43,308 bases of DNA from an uncultured Oscillospiraceae bacterium (GTDB lineage: Bacteria > Bacillota > Clostridia > Oscillospirales > Acutalibacteraceae): assembly GCA_959601025.1 (NCBI GenBank), contig CAUGOD010000024.1, forward strand, positions 1-43,308, in the 5' to 3' direction. The notes under the pieces are model-generated. The model was given only the letters and a program-made list of their open reading frames with translations, did not search any database and was not told the DNA's origin. Shown here one piece after another: positions 5,747 to 15,105 of the stretch. Positions within the stretch are counted from its first letter, which is position 1; the number at the start of each line of letters is the position of its first letter. Made by a program: the position numbers and the translations under genes.

Positions 5747-8593
5747 ATGCGTCGACGAGCAATGGCGATCATGTTGGCCGGTGTGCTGCTGACAACCCTG
5801 ATTCCCTGGAGCCCTCTGGCGGAGGAAGCGGAGAACGGGGAAACGGCGCTTTCGGATAAAGCGAATAAGGAAGCCGATTACCCCGGCTATCTGGCAGCCT
5901 ATGCCGACACTCCTACCCCTTCACAGGGAGTGTGCGTTTCCGCCGTGGATTATCTCGAATCCCGGGAAGCGGAACTGGTAACAACGGAGGGGGAAACAGG
6001 CGGCGAATGTCTGGCGTGGTCCGGAGGCGGAGAAGTCGACTGGTACGTTACGGCGCCGGAGGACGGCTTGTATCAGATCGCGCTGCATTACCTGCCTCTG
6101 GAGGGTACGGGAAGTGATATAGAGCTCGGCCTCAAAATCGACGGGCGACATCCTTTCACGGAAGCTGCTTCCCTGTATCTGCCGCGCTGGTGGCGGAATG
6201 AGGGGGACAGCCGCACGGACGCGAAAGGAAACGAGTTTACGCCGGTGCAGAAGGAACTTTCCTGTTGGTCGGACGGCTGGCTGCTCGATCCGAACAAGGT
6301 GCTGTCGGAACCGCTTCGGTTTTATCTGACGGCGGGAACGCATCGGCTCACCCTTCAATTGCTGGCCGAGTCCTTTTCTCTGGAAACACTGATATTGGAG
6401 CCGGCGCAAGCCCTTTCTTCCTATGAGGAATATCTTGAGGAACACGGCTCCGCGCCGGATTATACCGGCGTTCAGCTGGACCTCGAGGGCGAAAAGGCGG
6501 ATATCAAATCGTCGGATGCGCTGATTCCGCTTTCGGATCAGTCCAGCCCGCACGTTTCGCCGCAGGACCCGAAGCACAGCCGGCTGAATTACATAGGAGC
6601 GACCAACTGGCAGACGGTGGGGGATACCCTGATCTGGCAGGTAGAGGTTCCGGAGAGCGGCTATTATGCCGTTTCCTTTAAATATCTGCAGACCTATCTT
6701 CTCAACGGGCAGAGCTATCGTTCCTTCGCTGTGGACGGAAAGATTCCCTTTGCCGAAGCGGCGGCCATCGCTTTTCCGTATACCACCGGCTGGAAGGTTT
6801 CTGCGTTTTCCGATGAAACGGGGACGGCCTATCGGGTTTATTTGGAGAAGGGCGTCCGCAGCCTGTCCCTGACGGTAAGCATGGGGCCGATGGCGGAGGT
6901 GTATTATGACCTCCAGGCCATAACCGAAGGCTTGGGCACGCTCTACCGTAAGATGACGATGGTGATTGGCGAAACGCCGGACGCCAACCGGGACTATGAT
7001 CTGTTTCAGCAGATTCCGGATATGGAGGAGACGCTGACAGTCTATTCCGCGCAATTGGAAGAGATTGCGGCGGCGATGGAAAGCATGTCCGGTATGCGGG
7101 GTGGATCCGGAATTTCCGTGGTGCGCAATATGGCGGGAACGCTGGACCGGATGCTCCGGTATTACTGGAAGGTCCAGATGTACAAGAGCGATTATTACTC
7201 CAATTACGGCAGTCTCTGCGCCTGGCTGAACGAGATGAAAAACATGCCGCTGGCGCTGGATCAGATTATGCTGACAGCCCCGGAAAGCCCGGTGGACGCC
7301 CATATGGCGGGGTGGGGAGAACGCGTCGCCTTTTCCTTCTCGCGCTTCTTTCACACCTTCCTTTCCGACTACAGCTCGCCGGCTGAAGAAGGGGAACTCA
7401 CCGTGTGGCTGTATTGGGGAAGGGATCAGTCCAAGGTTCTGGACTTTATGATTCGGGACAGCTTTACGGCTGAAACGGGGATTTCGGTGAACATCCAGAT
7501 CGTCAACGCCTCCCTGGTGCAGGCCCTGATTTCCGGGAAAGCGCCGGACTGTGTGCTGACGCTTGGCCGGGCTCAGCCGGTGAACATGGCTATGCGGGGC
7601 GTGCTGTATGACCTTTCGTCCTTCGATGATTTTGAACAGGTGACGCAAGAGCGCTTTATGCCGTCCGCCTGCCAGCCGTATATGTTTAACGGCGGTTGCT
7701 ATGCGCTGCCGGACGCGCAGCAGTTTTTCATGCTCTTTTATCGCACCGATGTTTTTGAGGAAATCGGCCTGACGGCGCCGAAAACCTGGAAGGAATTCCT
7801 TTACTGCGTGACCGTTATCCAGAGAAACAATATGCAGACGGGTGTTCCCTACGCCGGAGTATCCGAGGATTCCGGCGGCCTGCAGAGCCTGTTTCCCACC
7901 CTGCTTCTGCAAATGGGCGGCCGGATGTACAACGACCGGCTGGATGGCACGGACCTGACCAGCCTCACATCGGTGGAGGCGTTCCGGTTCTGGACGGACT
8001 TATATACGAAATACAAGTTGCCGCAGTCGTATGACTTCTATACCCGTTTCCGTACAGGCGAGATGCCTCTGGCCATCGCTTCCTATACGCAATATTCGCT
8101 TTTGAGCGTGGCGGCGCCGGAAATCAACGGCCGCTGGGCCATGGACGTTCTGCCGGGCTTTGAGCAGGAGGACGGCAGCATCCGCAATACGTCCGCCGCC
8201 ACCGGCACCGGGGCGGTAATGCTGAAGGAAACGAAGAATCCCGAGGCGGCGTGGGCGTTTCTGAAGTGGTGGACGAGCGCGGAGGTGCAGGAGCAGTATT
8301 CCCGTGAAGTGGAATCCGTCCTGGGCATTTCGGCCCGTCATCCGACTGCGAATTTGGAAGCTTTTTCCCGGTATTCCTGGAGTGGAAACGGGTTGGAAAA
8401 GATGCTCGAGCAGTGGAAGGATACCGAGGAGATCCCGGAGATTCCCGGAAGCTATTATACCTCCCGCGGGATCGATCAGGCTTTTTGGAATACGATCAAC
8501 CTTGGCGAGAATCCGCGGGAAATGCTGGTGCAGTGGAGCCGGTTTATTGACGAAGAGATTCAGCGGAAGCGGGAAGAGTACCATTTGAACTGA
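5747..8593 (+). CDS. Solute-binding protein fused to two N-terminal beta-sandwich modules
   Basis: A 948-aa exported protein. After an RRR-led signal peptide (about residues 1-28, probably signal peptidase I; no lipobox cysteine) come two related beta-sandwich modules (about 40-210 and 245-395), each with 'YLPL/YLQT', '.F.VDGK/R.PF.EA' and a closing 'L.L' strand pattern, resembling carbohydrate-binding jelly rolls. A helical stretch (about 405-550) leads to a family 1 extracellular solute-binding domain (about 565-930: 'GELTVWLYWGRDQ', 'FYRTDVFEEIGLTAPKTWKEF', 'NPEAAWAFLKWW'). Binding proteins are normally about 450 aa, so this is a fusion. AAGGAGG lies 9 nt before ATG 5747; ATG 5741 would be too close to it. 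It is the first gene of the operon and probably partner of the next two permeases. Confidence 0.85.
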   Translation: MRRRAMAIMLAGVLLTTLIPWSPLAEEAENGETALSDKANKEADYPGYLAAYADTPTPSQGVCVSAVDYLESREAELVTTEGETGGECLAWSGGGEVDWYVTAPEDGLYQIALHYLPLEGTGSDIELGLKIDGRHPFTEAASLYLPRWWRNEGDSRTDAKGNEFTPVQKELSCWSDGWLLDPNKVLSEPLRFYLTAGTHRLTLQLLAESFSLETLILEPAQALSSYEEYLEEHGSAPDYTGVQLDLEGEKADIKSSDALIPLSDQSSPHVSPQDPKHSRLNYIGATNWQTVGDTLIWQVEVPESGYYAVSFKYLQTYLLNGQSYRSFAVDGKIPFAEAAAIAFPYTTGWKVSAFSDETGTAYRVYLEKGVRSLSLTVSMGPMAEVYYDLQAITEGLGTLYRKMTMVIGETPDANRDYDLFQQIPDMEETLTVYSAQLEEIAAAMESMSGMRGGSGISVVRNMAGTLDRMLRYYWKVQMYKSDYYSNYGSLCAWLNEMKNMPLALDQIMLTAPESPVDAHMAGWGERVAFSFSRFFHTFLSDYSSPAEEGELTVWLYWGRDQSKVLDFMIRDSFTAETGISVNIQIVNASLVQALISGKAPDCVLTLGRAQPVNMAMRGVLYDLSSFDDFEQVTQERFMPSACQPYMFNGGCYALPDAQQFFMLFYRTDVFEEIGLTAPKTWKEFLYCVTVIQRNNMQTGVPYAGVSEDSGGLQSLFPTLLLQMGGRMYNDRLDGTDLTSLTSVEAFRFWTDLYTKYKLPQSYDFYTRFRTGEMPLAIASYTQYSLLSVAAPEINGRWAMDVLPGFEQEDGSIRNTSAATGTGAVMLKETKNPEAAWAFLKWWTSAEVQEQYSREVESVLGISARHPTANLEAFSRYSWSGNGLEKMLEQWKDTEEIPEIPGSYYTSRGIDQAFWNTINLGENPREMLVQWSRFIDEEIQRKREEYHLN

Positions 8594-8633
8594 AGAGAAA
8601 TGAAGAATAGAAGAAAGGTCGGTGTTCAGAGAT

Positions 8634-9563
8634 ATGACAGGTGCGCAAATTGTGCGGAAGACCGGGGCCAGGCGCTGCGATTTCGGAAGGCTGAAAACCC
8701 GAATCCCGTTGTATCTGATGCTTGCTCCCTTCCTGGTCCTTTTTTTCCTGTTTACAGTCCTGCCGATCCTTTCCTCTGTGGTATTGAGCTTTTTTACCTA
8801 CGATATGATCAATTTGCCCTCCTTTACCGGCCTTGGCAATTACGTCCGTATGTTCCTGAACGACAGCGTTTTTCTGATTGCGGTTCGGAATACCCTGGTC
8901 TTTGCCTTTGTGACCGGTCCGATCGGCTTTCTCCTTTCCTTTGTCCTGGCGTGGATTATTAATGAATTCCGGCCGCTTGTCCGGAATTTGCTCTCTTTTC
9001 TGTTCTTCGCGCCGTCTTTAGCGGGGAATGTGTATTTTATCTGGAAGATTATGTTCAGCAGCGACAGCTACGGATATATCAACAGTCTTCTGCTGAGCAT
9101 GGGGCTGATCTCCAGCCCGATTCTCTGGCTGAAGGATACCGCCTATGCCATGGGAATCGTGATCCTCGTGCAGATCTGGATGAGTATGGGCATATCCTTC
9201 CTGGCGAATATCGCGGGCCTGCAGAATGTGAATTCGGAAATGTATGAGGCAGGCGTGATCGACGGGATCACCAACCGCTGGCAGGAGGTATGGTATATCA
9301 CCCTCCCTTCCATGAAGAGCATGCTGTTGTTTGGAAGCGTGATGCAGATTCAGGCCGCCTTTTCGGTTGGGGCGGTGGCCGTGGAGCTGACCGGTATGCC
9401 CAGCACCAATTACTGTACCCATACCATTGTAACGCATTTAAGCGATGTCGGCACAACCCGGTTTGAAATGGGGTATGCCGCTGCCATATCGGTGTTCCTG
9501 TTCCTGCTCATGGCGGTTTCCCGCGTTCTGATCGGCAAGCTGCTGGATATGACGGGACGGTAG
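8634..9563 (+). CDS. Sugar ABC transporter permease, MalF-type
   Basis: A 309-aa inner-membrane permease of the carbohydrate uptake (CUT1) type. Six or so hydrophobic segments are visible, the first around residues 27-50, and the EAA loop that contacts the ATPase reads 'EAGVIDGITNRWQEVWYITLP' in its core positions. It would form a heterodimer with the next permease and use a shared MsmX/UgpC-type ATPase, which is not encoded in this window. I chose ATG 8634 because the upstream AGAAAGG..GGTG resembles the anti-Shine-Dalgarno complement in the right register; GTG 8622 is the alternative. It begins 40 nt after the binding-protein gene. Confidence 0.9.
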   Translation: MTGAQIVRKTGARRCDFGRLKTRIPLYLMLAPFLVLFFLFTVLPILSSVVLSFFTYDMINLPSFTGLGNYVRMFLNDSVFLIAVRNTLVFAFVTGPIGFLLSFVLAWIINEFRPLVRNLLSFLFFAPSLAGNVYFIWKIMFSSDSYGYINSLLLSMGLISSPILWLKDTAYAMGIVILVQIWMSMGISFLANIAGLQNVNSEMYEAGVIDGITNRWQEVWYITLPSMKSMLLFGSVMQIQAAFSVGAVAVELTGMPSTNYCTHTIVTHLSDVGTTRFEMGYAAAISVFLFLLMAVSRVLIGKLLDMTGR

Positions 9564-9673
9564 GAAATTGTGCGGCGGCAAGCGGCCCGAACGCCGGTTT
9601 ACCGCCCTGCTCACGGGAGCATGCTTCTTTCCATTCTATTTGTGCCGCCTGTGTGTGCGGGATGGGGGATACC

Positions 9674-10543
9674 ATGAAATCGTACAAAAAGCAAACCAAG
9701 CGATATACCCGCTCGGCAGGCGGCAACCTGTTCTTTTTCCTGCTGGTGGCGGGCATGGGGCTGTTTACGGTATTGCCCCTGATTTACTGTATTACCACCT
9801 CCTTCAAGCCGTTGGAGGAACTGATGATCTTTCCACCCCGACTGTTTACGGTAAAGCGGCCGACGCTCGCCAATTTTACCGCGCTGCCCAGTCTGCTTTC
9901 CAGCTTATCGGTTCCGATTTCCCGCTATATTTTCAATTCGGTGTTCGTCACCATCGTCACGACGGTTCTGCATATCCTGGTGGCTTCCATGGCGGCGTAT
10001 GTGATTTCCAAAACCGATCTGAAGGGGCGGCACGTCATTTTCTGGGTGGTTCAGTTTGCGCTGCTGTATAACGCGACCACGCTCGCCGTGCCGCAGTATA
10101 TGGTGTTTACGCAGTTGCGGCTGATTGACAGCTTTCTGGTGTACATATTGCCGTATATTCCTTCCACGATGGGCGTTTTCCTGATTAAGCAGTATATGGA
10201 CGACAGCATCCCGCCGGCCCTGCTGGAAGCGGCCCGGATCGACGGGGCCGGACATTTCACTATTTACTGCCGTATTGTTATGCCGTTGGTAAAACCCGCT
10301 TGGCTGACGCTGACGCTGTTTGCATTTCGCGATATGTGGGCGGTTCAGCCGTCGGGTACGGTTTTCAGCGAGGAAATGAAGACGCTTCCCTACGTTCTCT
10401 CCCAGGTGGTGAACGGCGGGCTGGCCCGTACGGGCAGCGCCATGGCGGTTACCGTGCTTCTGATGCTCCCGCCCATTGCGGTTTATCTGATTTCTCAGTC
10501 CAACGTGATGGAAACCATGGGGAGCGCCGGTATTAAGGACTGA
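9674..10543 (+). CDS. Carbohydrate ABC transporter permease, MalG-type
   Basis: A 289-aa inner-membrane permease, second half of the first pair. It starts with a basic tail, then a membrane segment ('FFFLLVAGMGLFTVLPLIY'), the typical 'TSFKPLEEL' after it, and a canonical EAA loop ('EAARIDGAGHFTIYCRIVMP'). ATG 9674 follows GGGGGA at a good distance; an in-frame GTG at 9653 has no clear ribosome site. A 110-bp gap separates it from the upstream permease, with no obvious gene or terminator in it. Confidence 0.9.
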   Translation: MKSYKKQTKRYTRSAGGNLFFFLLVAGMGLFTVLPLIYCITTSFKPLEELMIFPPRLFTVKRPTLANFTALPSLLSSLSVPISRYIFNSVFVTIVTTVLHILVASMAAYVISKTDLKGRHVIFWVVQFALLYNATTLAVPQYMVFTQLRLIDSFLVYILPYIPSTMGVFLIKQYMDDSIPPALLEAARIDGAGHFTIYCRIVMPLVKPAWLTLTLFAFRDMWAVQPSGTVFSEEMKTLPYVLSQVVNGGLARTGSAMAVTVLLMLPPIAVYLISQSNVMETMGSAGIKD

Positions 10544-10589
10544 TTGACTTCCGGAAGGCGGCGCCGGATCGTCCACTTTTTTGAATTTT

Positions 10590-10614
10590 GCGCTGTTCCG
10601 GCCCGGAAGGGCGC
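10590..10614 (+). other. GC-rich hairpin in the operon leader of the NHL-Yip1 gene
   Basis: GCGC, TTCCGG, then CCGGAA, GCGC form a compact stem-loop in the transcript, right before the GGAAAGG ribosome site of the next gene. There is no T tract, so it is not a terminator; it could affect mRNA stability or translation. No function is shown. Confidence 0.35.
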
Positions 10615-10638
10615 GGCGCGGAAAGGCATGGTTTCCTT

Positions 10639-12816
10639 ATGAAATGGATATGCGGCAAAGAGAGGCGCCGGCGAAGGGTCGGGATCGGGTTTTCTGTTTT
10701 CATGGCGCTGCTGTTGGCGATGGGGCTGACGCCTGTTTCGGCAGCCGAGATGGAAGCCAATCCCTATTCCAGTTATGCCAAGAAATCCGATGGGGGAGAC
10801 GACTCGCCGACCTATGTACGTCCCGCCTTTCAGGTGAGCCGGGTGATCGACGGCGCCCGGCTTGGAGTCGGCGATTTCAGCGAACCGAGCGACGTGGTGA
10901 CCGGGCCGGACGGCCGGGTATACATTCTGGATAATACGCTGAGCCGGATCGTCGTGCTGGATCAGGAATACCAGCTTTCCGCCTGTCTGGACGCTTTCGT
11001 TATGGAAGGGGAAACGGGGGAGGAAGAGGTAACCTTTCCGACAGCGGAAGGGTTGTTTGTGACGCAGGATAACCAGCTCCTGATTGCGGACACCGAAAAC
11101 CACCGGGTGCTTATCGCCGGACTGGATCAGAAGGTAACCGGCGTCTTAACTCTGCCGGACAGCGAACTGATCCCGGAGGACTTTCAATTTCTTCCCATCG
11201 CCGTGGTCCGGGATAAGAAAGGCTTTACCTATGTGCTTAGCCGCGGGTCCTATTACGGGGCGCTGGTGTATTCGCGGGACGACAGCTTTTTTGGCTTTTT
11301 CGGAGCGAATCTGGCGGAATCCAATGTATTGAGTTCCCTGGCGAATTGGCTTACCAATCTGTTCTCCAGCCGGGAAATGCGGGCTTCACGTGTGCAGTCT
11401 CTTCCGTATCAGTTTACGAATCTCTGCCTCGACAGCGAGGATATGCTTTTCAGCCTGACGGCCGAAACCGATTCCAATACCGGCCAGGTCCGCCGGCTGA
11501 GTCCGAGCGGCGACAATATCCTGACATATACGCCGTTTTACCGGTCGATGAACGCCGATTCCTATCCCTTTGGGGACAGCTTCGGATACGCCGACCTGAT
11601 GGGATATTACCATTCCACCGCATTTACCGATCTGACGGTGGACGACAACGGCCTGATCTATGTGCTGGACCGGACCTACGGCAAGATTTTTGTGTACGAT
11701 GAAAACTGCAATTCCCTTTCGATTTTCGGCTCCGGCTTCGGCGACGGCACGCAGAAAGGCACCTTTGTCCAGCCTGTTGCGCTGGATACCGTCGGCGAGG
11801 ATATTGTGGTGCTTGATAAGAACAAACAAACGTTGACGGTGTTTGAACCCACGGATTTCGGGCGCCTGATTTCCCAGGCTGTCCGGCTGAACAACGAAGG
11901 AGAGTACGAACAGGCCTACCCGCTTTGGGAGGAAATCATCCGGCAGGACCGGAACTTCACGCTGGCCTACAGCGGGATCGCCAAGGGACTGTATGTACAG
12001 GGGGATTATTCCGGGGCAATGACATACGCCAAAACCGGAAAGGACCGCGGTACTTACTCCATGGCTTTTCAGGAAGTGCGCCAGGAATTCATGACGGCGA
12101 ATTTTCCGTGGATATTCCTTCTGGTAATCGTTCTGGTGGGAGGGGTCGTATTTTTTGCGGTCTATACGTCCAAGAAGCAGGTGGTGCTGATCCGCGGCCC
12201 CAAGGTGCGGACCATGGTGCACAGTATGACGCATCCGATTGATTCCTTCCAGCGCGTCCGGTGGAAAGAGGAGGGCTCCCTCCTCCTCGCCTGCCTTCTC
12301 CTGCTGCTGTATTACGTCGTATCGGTGTTCTGCGTGTTAAAAGGCGGCTTCATGTATTTTGACGTCAACCTGTATACCTACGACGCCTTTTATACGCTGC
12401 TGTCTACCGTAGGGCTGGTGTTGCTTTTCACTTTGGTTAACGGGGCGATCAGCACCCTGCGGGAAGGAAAGGGTAAATACCGACATATCTTCTGCGTGGC
12501 CTGCTATGCCCTTCTTCCCAAAATTCTGGCGATGATCCTGCAGTGTCTGCTTTCGTATGTTCTGGTGCCGAGCGAGTCCAGCGTGATCGACATTTTTCTC
12601 ACGATCGCCGACCTGTGGTTCTATCTGCTGCTTTTCATTGGCGTGATGACGGTGCATGAGTTCTCTTTTTCCAAAACGCTGGCAATCTCAATTTTGACGC
12701 TGCTGGGAATGGCGTTGACGGGCTTTGTGATTCTTCTGGTCCTGATTTTGTTCCAGGACTTTTACTCCTTCCTTGTTACGGTGTTTCAGGAAGCGGCGTT
12801 CCGGCTGAGACAATGA
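10639..12816 (+). CDS. NHL beta-propeller / TPR / Yip1-domain membrane protein
   Basis: A 725-aa membrane protein with an unusual order of parts. Residues 1-40 hold a basic start and a hydrophobic signal or anchor segment. About 75-415 form an NHL/six-bladed propeller ('EPSDVVTGPDGRVYILDNTLSRIVVLD', 'LLIADTENHRVLI', 'TDLTVDDNGLIYVLDRTYGKIFVYD'). About 420-485 look like tetratricopeptide helices ('LNNEGEYEQAYPLWEEII', 'GLYVQGDYSGAMTYAKTG'). A membrane segment lies at about 490-512 and a multi-pass Yip1-type domain at about 535-720. The propeller should lie outside the cell. Proteins of this type occur beside DUF5696 and carbohydrate ABC genes in Bacillales and Clostridia as far as I know, but the role is unknown; it may sense or assemble. 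Start at ATG 10639: GGAAAGG lies 13 nt upstream, and the upstream in-frame TTG is less likely. The stop overlaps a possible ATG of the next frame. Confidence 0.75.
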   Translation: MKWICGKERRRRRVGIGFSVFMALLLAMGLTPVSAAEMEANPYSSYAKKSDGGDDSPTYVRPAFQVSRVIDGARLGVGDFSEPSDVVTGPDGRVYILDNTLSRIVVLDQEYQLSACLDAFVMEGETGEEEVTFPTAEGLFVTQDNQLLIADTENHRVLIAGLDQKVTGVLTLPDSELIPEDFQFLPIAVVRDKKGFTYVLSRGSYYGALVYSRDDSFFGFFGANLAESNVLSSLANWLTNLFSSREMRASRVQSLPYQFTNLCLDSEDMLFSLTAETDSNTGQVRRLSPSGDNILTYTPFYRSMNADSYPFGDSFGYADLMGYYHSTAFTDLTVDDNGLIYVLDRTYGKIFVYDENCNSLSIFGSGFGDGTQKGTFVQPVALDTVGEDIVVLDKNKQTLTVFEPTDFGRLISQAVRLNNEGEYEQAYPLWEEIIRQDRNFTLAYSGIAKGLYVQGDYSGAMTYAKTGKDRGTYSMAFQEVRQEFMTANFPWIFLLVIVLVGGVVFFAVYTSKKQVVLIRGPKVRTMVHSMTHPIDSFQRVRWKEEGSLLLACLLLLLYYVVSVFCVLKGGFMYFDVNLYTYDAFYTLLSTVGLVLLFTLVNGAISTLREGKGKYRHIFCVACYALLPKILAMILQCLLSYVLVPSESSVIDIFLTIADLWFYLLLFIGVMTVHEFSFSKTLAISILTLLGMALTGFVILLVLILFQDFYSFLVTVFQEAAFRLRQ

Positions 12817-12878
12817 GTAACCGGCCCCGATGGTTGGGGGCGGCTGGGACAGAAAACCGGAAAGGCATGGTTGTGCAG

Positions 12879-15101
12879 ATGAAAAAACGAATGGCGTTGG
12901 CTTTGGCGGCAACTGTCCTGGCGGCCTCTGTGACGGCGTGCCGGCCGGAAAAAAGCGAGGAGGCGTCCGTATATCCCCAGACAATGGAGATGACCTCGGC
13001 GGGCTCCGGAACAGTGGCGGAAAATGAACGGTTCAACCTTTTATGGGATGACAGCGTTAAGTCGGTTTTTATACAGGATAAACAGACCGGGACGGTCTGG
13101 GGCTCCACCCCGTATGATTACTATTATTCCGGGGAAACGTCGGGAGTCGCCGGCGTGGAACTGTATTCCGGGATCAAAATCGAATATATCGATTCCGCCA
13201 ACCGGCAGATTCAGACCTTGGAGGGAAATCTCGAACTGATGAACGGCCGGGTGATTGGGGAAGCGCTGGATGATGGGTTCCAGGTGACCTATTGCTTTGA
13301 CGGGCTGGAGATCGCGGTCCCCGTCCAGTTCCGGCTGAGAGAGGACAGCTTTGAGGTGCGCCTTGTGGTGTCGGGAATCATCGAGGAAAAGGCGCAGCTT
13401 CACCGGGTGACGCTCCTGCCGTATATGGCGTCGGTGCAGAATAATACGGAAAACGGCTATCTGTTTGTTCCTTCGGGGAGCGGGGCGCTGATGACGGCGA
13501 GTACCGCCAACCGGTCGGCCCGTACCTTCCGGGATACCGTGTACGGCATGGACTACGCCAAATCCACGACCGAGGCGCCAAAGAATATTGAACCTATCCG
13601 GCTTCCGGTCTTTGGGGCGATCGCCGGAGACCAGGCGCTGATGGGGATTATTGAAAAGGGGGCGGAATACGCCTCGATCGAAGCCTCCGCCGGAAATGAG
13701 GAAATCGGATATGCCAGCATCTGCCCGGATTTTCAGGTGCGGGGCAGCGATACGGTTTATCAGCAGGGCGTGTGGGGGGATTCGAGCGTCTATACCTATT
13801 TTTCCGAAGAAAAAGCGGGCGTCGATTATGTTTCCGTCGGATATTATCCGCTGGCAGGCGATGCCGCCGGATATACGGGAATGGCGGGCCGTTACGCCGA
13901 ATATCTGGAGGATACTGCGGGACTGGCGTCTCAGGGGGAAACGCCGCAGCTGTTTCTGGAGTTGATGGGCGGCGTTTTGAGCCGGGAATCCTTCCTGGGC
14001 TTTTCCTACGATACGCTGACGCCGGCCACCACTTTTTCGCAGGCGCGGGAGATTTTGGAGGATGTGCTGACAGGGACCGGTGTGGAGCCGGTCGTCCGGC
14101 TGATGGGCTTCGGTGATTCCGGGGTGGATGTCGGGAAAATCGGCGGCGGCTTCTCGTTCCCGAACGTGCTGGGCGGACAAAAGGGGATGACGGCCCTGCG
14201 GGAATTCTGCGAAACGAAAGGGATCGCGCTGTTTACGGATTTTGATCTGGTCCGCTTCCGCCGTTCCGGCGAAGGCTTCCGGCTTCGTTCCCATTCCGCT
14301 CAGAAGATTACCGGTCTGCCCGCCTGGCAGTATGTGTATTCGCCGGTTTCGCTGAGCTACAGTGAAGAGCATTATTATTATGGCCTGCTTTCGCGCGGAA
14401 AGCTGGAATCTGCGACGGAAAGGCTGCTGGAAAAGGTCGGGAATATGGACGTCGAAGGCATCAGTCTGGATACGCTGGGCAGAATGACGTATTCGGATTA
14501 TCGGGATTCCGCCTATGCGCTGAGAAACGGCATGGGGGAGCAGGTGGCTTCGCTTTTACAGAAAGTCCGGGACAGCGGGCATTCGCTGATGCTGTCCTCG
14601 CCCAACGCTTATGCGGCCGGCGGTGCGGACTGCATTTTCGCCTCGCCGGATGCTTCCGCCCGTTTCGATGCGTTGGACGAGGAAGTGCCGTTCTACCAGA
14701 TGGTGTTCCGCGGCCGGATTCCCATTTCCCTGACGGCGGTCAATATGGCGGCGGATATGGAGGATCGTTTCCTGAAGGCGGTGGAAACCGGAAGCGCGCT
14801 GACGTTCAGCCTGATTGCGGAGTACGACGACGCGTTCGCCTATACGCTGCAGAGCGGCCTGGGAACGGCCTTGTATTCCGATAACCGGGAGCAGCTGATT
14901 TCGATGGTGGAGCGGACGCGCGATTACTACGCCGCCGTAGACGGATGCCGGATTACGGGGCACAGCTTCCTGATGGAAGAGGTTCGCCGTACCGATTTTG
15001 AAAACGGTGTGTCCGTGGTGGTCAATTATTCCGAAAGCGCGGTGGATACGCCGCTTGGAACGGTGGAAGCCGGCGGGTTTATTTTTGCGCGGGAGGGGTG
15101 A
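12879..15101 (+). CDS. DUF5696-like lipoprotein, probable glycoside-hydrolase-like fold
   Basis: A 740-aa lipoprotein: the N-terminus is 'MKKRMALALAATVLAASVTAC' with C21 as the likely lipidated residue. The first half (about 45-340) is beta-rich ('RFNLLWDDSVKSVFIQDKQTGTVWGSTPYD', 'GYLFVPSGSGALM'), the second half (about 370-690) looks like an alpha/beta barrel ('VVRLMGFGDSG', 'GIALFTDFDLVRF', 'VEGISLDTLGRMTYSDY', 'SLMLSSPNAYA'). This matches my memory of DUF5696 proteins encoded next to Yip1-type and ABC sugar genes; the beta-sandwich plus barrel layout recalls GH families such as GH36 or GH66, and the aspartates in LFTDFD and ISLDTLG could be catalytic, but I cannot confirm activity. ATG 12879 is preferred (GGAAAGG 13 nt upstream, signal peptide at the end); ATG 12813 overlaps the previous stop but would put 22 residues before the signal. 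Confidence 0.65.
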   Translation: MKKRMALALAATVLAASVTACRPEKSEEASVYPQTMEMTSAGSGTVAENERFNLLWDDSVKSVFIQDKQTGTVWGSTPYDYYYSGETSGVAGVELYSGIKIEYIDSANRQIQTLEGNLELMNGRVIGEALDDGFQVTYCFDGLEIAVPVQFRLREDSFEVRLVVSGIIEEKAQLHRVTLLPYMASVQNNTENGYLFVPSGSGALMTASTANRSARTFRDTVYGMDYAKSTTEAPKNIEPIRLPVFGAIAGDQALMGIIEKGAEYASIEASAGNEEIGYASICPDFQVRGSDTVYQQGVWGDSSVYTYFSEEKAGVDYVSVGYYPLAGDAAGYTGMAGRYAEYLEDTAGLASQGETPQLFLELMGGVLSRESFLGFSYDTLTPATTFSQAREILEDVLTGTGVEPVVRLMGFGDSGVDVGKIGGGFSFPNVLGGQKGMTALREFCETKGIALFTDFDLVRFRRSGEGFRLRSHSAQKITGLPAWQYVYSPVSLSYSEEHYYYGLLSRGKLESATERLLEKVGNMDVEGISLDTLGRMTYSDYRDSAYALRNGMGEQVASLLQKVRDSGHSLMLSSPNAYAAGGADCIFASPDASARFDALDEEVPFYQMVFRGRIPISLTAVNMAADMEDRFLKAVETGSALTFSLIAEYDDAFAYTLQSGLGTALYSDNREQLISMVERTRDYYAAVDGCRITGHSFLMEEVRRTDFENGVSVVVNYSESAVDTPLGTVEAGGFIFAREG

Positions 15102-15105
15102 CGGC

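Noticed and set aside
5921..7912. 663-codon minus-strand open frame
   Set aside because: Antisense to the fused binding protein, rich in Arg and His as is typical of shadows; no motif seen.
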